Shown in pieces: positions 59,501-64,000 of a stretch of 64,000 nt of DNA. The position numbers and the translations under genes were made by a program. Under the pieces are notes generated by a model that was given only the letters and a program-made list of their open reading frames with translations, had not been told where the DNA came from and ran no database searches. The stretch spans positions 312,568,127-312,632,126 of the forward strand of contig NC_080672.1 of the NCBI RefSeq assembly GCF_030247195.1, read 5' to 3'. This DNA is from Topomyia yanbarensis (taxonomy: Eukaryota > Arthropoda > Insecta > Diptera > Culicidae). Each line of letters starts with the position of its first letter. The stretch's first letter is position 1.

Positions 59501-61910
59501 AAATTACATCAGGAACTGCATCAGGAACAATCGTCCAAAACAATGAACGAGTCAAAAACTGCTCAACTCGAGTCTGAGTATCAGAAATTGAGACAAAAGT
59601 TCGAAGATCTGCAGAAGCAAATGGTCGAACAACAGAAAGAGCTTATTGAAAAGACGACTAGTCTTTTCGAAGTTCAAGAACGTATAGAACTGTTAAACTT
59701 GGATACAGCAAATCTTCAGAAGGTTGTATCAAACTATGAACATGAACACCTACTTCTCAAGGAGGAGAATTCCAAAGTGCTAACCGATTTGTTTATGGCT
59801 AAGGAACACATAACCATGCAAAATAATGAGATTAAAGACTACAAGAACCAGATCAACCAGCTGAACAACGAACTCGATCACGTCAAGAAGGTCCTTGCTG
59901 AACAAAAAACATTCTATTCAGAACGAAACATCAAATCGGAGGCCACACTAGATCAGTACAAAAAACTCATCGATTTTTTGCAAGCTCGCGTAGACGAAAG
60001 TGCACATAAGAAGAAAAAGTCTTTCGCTGACAAAATATTTGGCACTAGTGGACATGATAAGAAGGAAAATGTACCTCCAAATCCGATCATAATTGAAAAT
60101 ACGACCAGCTACAAAAGGCTGCAGGAAGAGCTACAGAAAGAACGTCAGCGAACCAACCAGCTAAAGGAGCAACTTTTGCGAACGAAGACAGATATGATTG
60201 CGATGCAAGGATCACTGAAAAAGGCTAAAAAAGACGAAGAGAATCAGCAGCAGTTGGAAGCTGAAATCGTCAGGGAAAACCCTCTACCGGAAAGAACACC
60301 TTCGAAGGTGCAGAGGCAAACGTCGAAAAAGTCATGTAACACGGGAAAGACAAAAGCGCACACTTTTGATATGACGCTTGAAACTTCCTCCTCAAAAAAT
60401 CCCATCCAACTCTGTAATGTTTGCGACAGGCATATTTTGGCCGGTCATCCCTACTGGAAGTGTACGGTTTGCGCAAAGAATGTTCACCGGAAGTGTAGAT
60501 CGGGAGTAAGTAATGATTGCCAAGGAGATGGTGATTTGGATTCGTTGGCAAATGAACTGTTGCAGGAGAGTGGCGCCACTAGCGATACGGAATCGGTACA
60601 AGATAGAGTTAGTTTGATGGGAACTGACTCGGGTCCTGTTAGTAGCGCAGATGAGAAGGCTGATGATGAAGAAGATAAATATGTTGGTGATTTGCTGTTC
60701 AAAACCCGGCGACTCGAACCAAATTTGATCATCAATGATGTGTACGATGTAAACGAAAGCGTGGTACTGTTAGGTAAGTGGCGGAGCTGTGCTCATATTT
60801 ATACTACTTTATCCGTTGGGATTTATCTTTGTAGCTTCAATATACATTTTTTTCCTTCTTTTAACAGCTACTGACACGGGAATACATTCTTACAACGTGG
60901 ACACAGCGGAGTCCGTGCAGATCAAGGGCATATCTAGCGTGAAGGCCTTTGCAATCTCGCAGCACATTCCAAAGGCAATCATCATCGGCAACGACGGCGA
61001 GTACCTGTATCAGTGCGATGTACGTCACTTGCAGAGCCGTGCTCAAGCTTCCTCTTGTCTGTCTCCCAAGCTGGAGACTTTCGTACTGGATCTTTCGATT
61101 GCCAACCGGACCCATAGCGAACGGTGGCATCTGGTTCGCATGATGGACGAAGTTTCATCGCAACAATTATCGGATGCGATCGCGATAGCGGCCACTTCTT
61201 CACGGATAGTCATTCTTAAATTTGATGTTACTTTGGGACGATTTAAACCGGTTCGGGGTTTGGATACGGTTCTACCAGTTTCGTCGGTACTCTTCACCAG
61301 ACACACCGCCATTGTAAGTTCGGATAAGTTCTTTGAAATCGATCTTATATCGTTCGGTGCGGAGGAGTTTTTGGATATGTCGGACTCCAGTTTGAGGGAC
61401 ATTCGATCTTGCACCCCGGTGGCAGTCTTCAAAGTAAACAGTCAGGAGTTCCTGCTTTGCTTCAAAGAAGTTGGAATCTTTGTAGACGAGTACGGGTGTC
61501 GTTCCCGACCAGACAACATTAACTGGCTACAGGAGCCACTCGATTTCAAGTACCGAGAGTCTTGCCTATTTATTGCCCATTCGGATTGCGTGCAAGTGAT
61601 GTACGTAAGTAAGTCGTACACAAAGGAGCGCGAACGCAAGGAATCTGCCGATGAGCGAAGGGCTTTTGTTAATCTTAACTCGCCTAAACTGTTGTCATTC
61701 TATGACTTTGCGCGAACTAGTATTTATGTGGCTTGCGAGTGTGGACATGATCGGGAACAAGAAATTATTAAACTTGATGGGTACAAAGCGCTGCAAACAA
61801 CATCACCGGGCGTTGGTAGTTCGATGGAAACCTTGTCCAGTATGGCCAGTTACCCAACGACGGTAGCTCAGAGCAATGAGACCATATCGACGCTTGGGCA
61901 AGCCGTGTAA
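38511..61910 (+). CDS. sti: Citron kinase / sticky (6 exons, 1839 aa)
   Basis: CDS joins 38511-38748, 38870-38967, 39030-39182, 39993-41839, 58633-60773 and 60868-61910, all GT-AG and in phase. N-terminal SREGLLDSL...ADFVNKY is citron-like. The AGC kinase domain spans about 97-366: GKGYFGEV (104-111), Lys128 in YAMKK, HRDIKPEN with Asp218, DFG 236-238 and APE 262-264. A SDDDTSNFED tail follows at about 384-393. A long coiled coil runs from about 450 to 1300. The C1 domain (His1355, then CNVC, CTVC, H..C, C1408) precedes an acidic linker and a CNH domain (about 1470-1800). I see no PH domain between C1 and CNH, where mammalian citron has one. Known role: cytokinesis midbody organisation with RhoA, anillin and kinesins. 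Length is near Drosophila Sticky (about 1850). The first ATG after in-frame leader codons is used. The stop overlaps a donor-like GTGTAAGT, so the tail is uncertain. Confidence 0.93.
39183..39992. other. Citron kinase intron 3, with a G-rich MITE fragment
   Basis: 810-bp intron. At about 39780-39870 it has GTGGGTAGGGGGAATCGATT followed by CGTTACGTATTTTATGAATG, a solo end of the G-rich MITE family. Nothing else supported. Confidence 0.55.
41840..44399. other. First part of the 16.8-kb citron kinase intron 4
   Basis: Contains a G-rich block at about 42050-42240 and a C homopolymer of about 18 bases at 43626. No gene or complete element recognised. Confidence 0.45.
44400..45925 (-). pseudogene. 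Non-LTR reverse transcriptase fragment, antisense in citron kinase intron 4
   Basis: The minus strand encodes HAFDRVEYSFLAIMM, KVLINGKLGREIQ, RQGDPISMILFVVYIQPLLD, a block where YADD should lie but is mutated (LTHMRMTSVFVESES), VSGAILNTQKTNALKIG, SLVKILGIHFAKD, and downstream GSFLWYGKNFTRIAFETLNL, PKRLGGLNLHS. These are RT motifs 3-7 and the thumb/C-terminal region of a LINE ORF2. Frames change and the catalytic Asp pair is lost. No endonuclease is present, so it is 5' truncated. Clade not decided. Confidence 0.75.
45926..46260. repeat. CGCG-rich repeat family, single diverged unit
   Basis: Contains TACGCGAAGTTACATATACG, 'CGATCATGAATCGGTTATG' and GACATGACCGGGAACTCTAG, the marker phrases of the ~430-bp units arrayed at 49985-51740 and 55890-57400. 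Confidence 0.65.
46301..46763. mobile_element. Element B, intact reference copy (about 463 bp)
   Basis: Inverted ends: CAACTGAGCTACCGAAAATA at the left and the complement of CAGTTGAGCCGCCGAAAATA at the right. Arms contain CATGCTTCGTAAAACCCGTT and its near-complement. Non-coding. The uninterrupted sequence AAGAAATATATCCGATTCTT (about 46467) is the empty site for element A as inserted in the copy at 6563. Confidence 0.75.
46830..48250. mobile_element. Element G: about 1.4-kb foldback element with arms of about 230-280 bp
   Basis: CACAGAGAACAGACATATAA at about 46838 is matched by its complement at about 48227. The arms share 'TGCATACAACGT' type phrases, GGCAAGTTGCTACTTGCT, and CTTTACTTGTATGTCAGTTC (47049) versus its complement (about 47985). 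Its interior carries a G-rich MITE (47650-47907). No transposase recognised. Confidence 0.7.
47650..47907. mobile_element. G-rich MITE, reverse-oriented copy
   Basis: AGGGACCATTCATTAATTAC at the left and ACGTAATTTAAGAATGGTCC at the right bracket C-rich tracts, including about 14 consecutive C at 47814. Confidence 0.7.
48245..48420 (-). repeat. Element F, internal fragment, reverse orientation
   Basis: Reverse complement matches 3186-3310 of the 2481-3400 copy, including the 37-nt hairpin (48337-48373), a diverged extra motif GGGAAGACTTGACTAAGAG and 'ATCATGAACACGCA'. The fragment ends where element G begins. Confidence 0.7.
48421..49424. other. AT-rich intronic DNA with an internal duplication
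   Basis: Two related stretches, about 48960-49080 and 49260-49390, share 'TTTTAAATCAAAATGC', 'CGAGATATTT' and 'AAGTTATTCGCGTT'. This suggests a diverged tandem unit of about 305 bp. Otherwise featureless. Confidence 0.45.
49425..49905. mobile_element. Unit with 112-bp terminal direct repeats and 14-bp flanking duplication
   Basis: About 112 bp starting TCATACTATGTTGCGTTTCG (49436) recur at 49784 with about one mismatch, enclosing about 235 bp. ATTTCCTATAACTT lies on both outer sides (about 49423 and 49890), a candidate target duplication. Could be a miniature LTR-like element or a partial tandem of a SINE-like repeat. A reverse-orientation relative is at 35230-35300. Confidence 0.6.
49985..51740. 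repeat. CGCG-rich ~430-bp tandem array, interrupted by element A
   Basis: The marker phrase around GACATGACCGGGAACTCTAG recurs at about 50235, 50515 and 51358. Units also carry 'CACGCGAAGTTACAT', 'CGCGATCATGAATCGGTCAC' and 'TTCACGGTCCGC'. It ends in a non-tandem tail (about 51655-51825) shared with the third cluster. Confidence 0.65.
50595..50967. mobile_element. Element A, intact reference copy (373 bp)
   Basis: TIRs CAGTGGAGACCCG and CAGTAAAGACCCG, TA-flanked. Inserted in a CGCG-rich unit: the left side reads CACCGAAAACTAGCTA, the right resumes TCAGAATGAAGGTCTGCG. It supplies the uninterrupted sequence for the copy at 6728-9033. Confidence 0.85.
51800..52050 (-). repeat. Element F, left arm, reverse orientation
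   Basis: The reverse complement reads GAACATGGGGAGACTTGACC, AAGCGCAAAATTCTATTTTT, GGCTATGGTGTCTTCTA and ATTTGCATTAAATGATGTAA, matching 2484-2700. Abuts a CA-rich dispersed repeat. Confidence 0.7.
52051..52560. repeat. Dispersed culicine repeat plus MITE C fragment
   Basis: 52050-52200 has ACACATACATACACACAGAC, TTCGACGAACTAATTCGAAT and GAGAAAGGCAAAA, as at 30580-30725. 52430-52560 has CCATTTGAAGCCCTTTGTTA and a 'CTTGTTCAAAGGATAGGCTCAA' phrase related to MITE C. Confidence 0.5.
52561..55889. other. Citron kinase intron 4, middle part
   Basis: AT-rich. A reverse-oriented copy of the 'GACGAACT' dispersed repeat lies at about 54150-54290. 53570-53700 is T/A-rich with repeated 'TTTAAGTTAA'. A short CT-rich tract is at 55150-55190. 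No gene seen. Confidence 0.4.
55890..57415. repeat. CGCG-rich ~430-bp tandem array, third cluster
   Basis: The marker around GACATGACCGGGAAC recurs at about 56095, 56527 and 56953, so the period is about 430 bp. Units share 'AATCGGTCACGT', 'CACGCGAAGTTACAT' and 'AAGCCCTTCGCGATCATCC'. The last part (57235-57415) duplicates the tail of the second cluster (GAACCGTACAATGAATATCA, GGCCCGCTGCAATTGGCCTA). Confidence 0.7.
57420..57562. repeat. Minisatellite of about 20-bp units
   Basis: Repeats of the form ACATTCTGGGGAATAGT (57509, 57529, exact) degrade leftward into GCATTTTGGGAATTGACTT-like units. Confidence 0.8.
57563..58632. other. End of citron kinase intron 4
   Basis: No element recognised; ends at the ACATTTTCAG acceptor of exon 5. 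Confidence 0.5.
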
Positions 61911-61975
61911 GTACTTCAATAACATACACACTCATTTTAGATTACGGACTGTTGTTTTTAGAAGTATGTGTGCTT

Positions 61976-61981
61976 AATAAA
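61976..61981 (+). promoter_or_regulatory. Candidate polyadenylation signal of citron kinase
   Basis: AATAAA 66 nt past the TAA stop. Supports the gene ending here with either the unspliced tail or the short 55-bp-intron alternative. Confidence 0.6.
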
Positions 61982-62519
61982 GATTTTACTTCTCTGAAAT
62001 AAGTTATTAGGGTGGTTTCGAAATTCCCAATAAAATGGTATCAGTAAATCTGTATGACCGGTTAACTCTGCTTGTTGGTCATAATCGGTGCCGTAGTGAC
62101 TCGCTTACTATTATACATGCCGTTCCTTGCAAAGGTTATTTCTAACTACTTATATTTCTTTGGGCCTGTTTTTTTCTGTTTTCTACGTGTGTACGTGTTT
62201 TTATAGTAAGGTTAGAAGCCTAGCCTGTAATGTGTTGGCTCTGAGTGGGACTTACTTTCGTGCCTTACCACTAAAATCCTCCTTGCTTTTCATTTGGCGT
62301 TTTTACCAACGGAACTACCTCTAAGAATTATTTTGTTGTGGGTAGGTTTGTTGCGTTTTCATCGTCTCTGTTTCTTTGGCCACGAGTTTTCTGCAGTTAA
62401 CTCGTAGCCTTCCTTTGAACCATCTAGCTCCCGAATTTCCACTTGCTTTCCGTCATTATCTCCAACTATTACGCCCTATAGAACATCTGCGTACTTGACC
62501 CATTCAGCCCCGAGCTCCA
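61982..62519. other. Intergenic DNA downstream of citron kinase
   Basis: No coding motif found. Confidence 0.4.
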
Positions 62520-63450
62520 CTCGGCTATTTCTCAGCGGTAAATCACCGCATGTCGGTTAGCTTCGGTTTCTGTGAGTCTTTTTGCTTCTGTTTTCGTCAG
62601 CCATTTAGTTCTAGTCTCAGTGAGACATTTACACACTTATTTTTTGCCGAATCTCTGTTTTTTCGCATCTTTTGCTGAAATCTCAACAGTTCAGATTTCA
62701 GTAAACAATTTTTTGGCTGGGATCTCAGTAAAAGTTACGTTTCATGGCGGGTACTCGGAAAATATTTCACCGAAAATCAGCAAACAAATCTCACTGTACT
62801 GAGATCTTAGTTTCTAAATTTGCTAACTACGCGGCTGTTGGGAAATTGCCGTGCCGAATTGAATGTGTAGCTCCTGATTTCATGAGTCATTTATCTCCGG
62901 TTTCCGTGAGTCATTTAGCTCCCGCTTTACGCGATCTACTCAGACAGTCTCCGGCGATGAGTTCAAATCCTACTCCTACTGAGAATTCCCCGGCGGCGGA
63001 TTTGCTTGCGAAGCCGATACCCGTTGAGTCATTAAGCTCCCAGCATTGTCGCGATCTTCTCGGATAGTCCCCGGTGGTGAATTCACCATATTCCGTTTGA
63101 GAATTTCCTAGCGGCGAAATTTCTCCCGAAACCGATACCCGTTTTCTTGAGCCATTTAGCTTATAGGTCTATCGAGATCTACTCGCATATTTCTCGGCGG
63201 TGATATTACCGTACTCCGACTGTGAACTCCCCGGTGGTGGACATCTCCCGATACCGGTGTACGTTTCGTTATATTATCGCATTCACGTCACCTAGTGATT
63301 AGAAGGAAATTTTCTTCTAGTCACTAGGTGAAGTGACTGTGAGAATAGGGCCCATACTCAGATAGACCCTGGCTCCGACTGTGCGTTCCTCGGCTCTGAA
63401 TTTCCCCCGATACCGATGCTAGTATTCGTGAGCCATTTAGCTCCCCGTTT
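62520..63450. repeat. Degenerate tandem repeats of about 120-150 bp
   Basis: Phrases GAGCCATTTAGCTCCC, CGCGATCTACT, 'CCCCGGCGGCGGATTT' and CGATACCCGTT recur in the same order at about 62880, 63025, 63150 and 63430, with substitutions and gaps. Probably the 5' region of a retroelement or a decayed satellite; not assigned. Confidence 0.55.
63320..63335. repeat. Short palindromic insertion around CACCTAGTGA
   Basis: TCACCTAGTGATTAGAAG (63289) and its inverse CTTCTAGTCACTAGGTGA (about 63314) form a hairpin interrupting the degenerate repeats, possibly a small MITE bounded by 63270-63345. Confidence 0.45.
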
Positions 63451-63499
63451 CGACGCGATCTACTAGTTCTAGTTCTTGACGGTGGTCCTAGTCTTTTTT

Positions 63500-64000
63500 T
63501 TACAATGGAGAAGACCTTTATGTCCTAGCCCAGTAAACGTGCTATTGGTAGGGTCCAATCTACCGCACGGGGTGCACTGGGGGCGTGTCGGACTCAAATG
63601 GTGACCAGCCATTAATACCGACTAAACTCCATTGGGCTCCGCCATCATTCCTCCCAGGAACTACCTCTCGGTATTACTTCTGGGGGGATGGCTGTACTAA
63701 ATGTACTCATTCACTCTCACTCACGCGTTCATACATCCTGTATGAGGCTTACTTGGGTGCTCTCTCAATCGCACTTTGATTCACTCTCAAACACTCCCAC
63801 ATGAGGCTGACTTTTGTGCTCACCTTTTACGTTCCATGCGAGGCTGACTTGTGTGCTCACCTTACTCATTCCTTGCTAGGCTTACTTTTGTGCTCGCCCT
63901 ACCCATACCATGTGAGGCTGACTTGGGTGCTCACCCTATCACCTGATTCACTCTCAATCGTGCCACTCTATTCTACCTTTGTCACTCCCTCTGGCATCCC
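63500..64000 (+). repeat. Retroelement-like leader with 37-bp tandem repeats, runs off the window
   Basis: After a leader with ATGGAGAAGACCTTTATGTC and GGGTCCAATCTACCGCACGG come units with GAGGCTGACTTGTGTGCTCA at about 63801, 63838, 63875 and 63912, i.e. a 37-bp period, preceded by a looser unit at 63742. Resembles the tandem-repeated 5' regions of some mosquito retrotransposons. No ORF reaches a known domain before the window ends. Confidence 0.5.

Noticed and set aside
61651..61866. Alternative forward frame inside the CNH region
   Set aside because: Overlaps the citron kinase frame, which has the clear homology; the other is a shadow.
1..64000. Endogenous viral elements
   Set aside because: No frame resembled flavivirus, rhabdovirus or other viral proteins; all RT-like pieces fit non-LTR retrotransposons.

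Overview
The window reads as nuclear DNA of a culicine (Aedes-like) mosquito. It has three intron-containing insect genes, very long introns packed with transposable elements (TEs), DD37E Tc1/mariner elements of the kind described from mosquitoes, Jockey/LOA-like non-LTR remnants, and many MITEs with TA target sites. The genus is an inference; no ribosomal or mitochondrial marker is present. I saw no prokaryotic, CRISPR, viral or tRNA feature.

Genes. (1) 5787-17124, + strand: three exons encoding a 387-residue protein that I identify as a CCDC181 homologue (acidic, microtubule/cilium-associated family). Its second intron is 10.1 kb of nested transposons. (2) 33686-34515, - strand: two exons encoding a 183-residue TMEM134 homologue, a small two-pass membrane protein. 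(3) 38511-61910, + strand: six exons encoding an 1839-residue citron kinase (Drosophila sticky) with an AGC kinase domain, a long coiled coil, a C1 zinc domain and a CNH domain. A 16.8-kb intron cuts its coiled coil. TMEM134 and citron kinase are divergently arranged, with about 4 kb between start codons. The three genes share no obvious pathway.

Layout. 1-5786: retrotransposon 3' end split by a 920-bp MITE, then unannotated DNA. 6133-16234 (CCDC181 intron 2): a four-level TE nest (B holds A; A holds a 1.6-kb foldback element and MITE C), an iteron-rich element (D), a second inverted foldback copy, a nearly intact but broken ITmD37E-type element, and an RNase H fragment. 17125-33685: Mutator-like transposase fragment between inverted repeats, decayed non-LTR RT and ORF1 pieces, a second DD37E element, G-rich MITEs and a hairpin MITE. 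34516-38510: MITEs. 41840-58632 (citron kinase intron 4): antisense RT fragment, CGCG-rich ~430-bp repeat arrays, intact reference copies of A and B, another foldback element, and a 112-bp direct-repeat unit with a 14-bp candidate target duplication. 61982-64000: degenerate and 37-bp tandem repeats that run off the window.

I found no convincing new biochemical system. The most informative material is the nested TE stack, whose empty sites can be read from intact copies in the same window, together with several repeat families with repeated internal motifs that I cannot assign to a named family.
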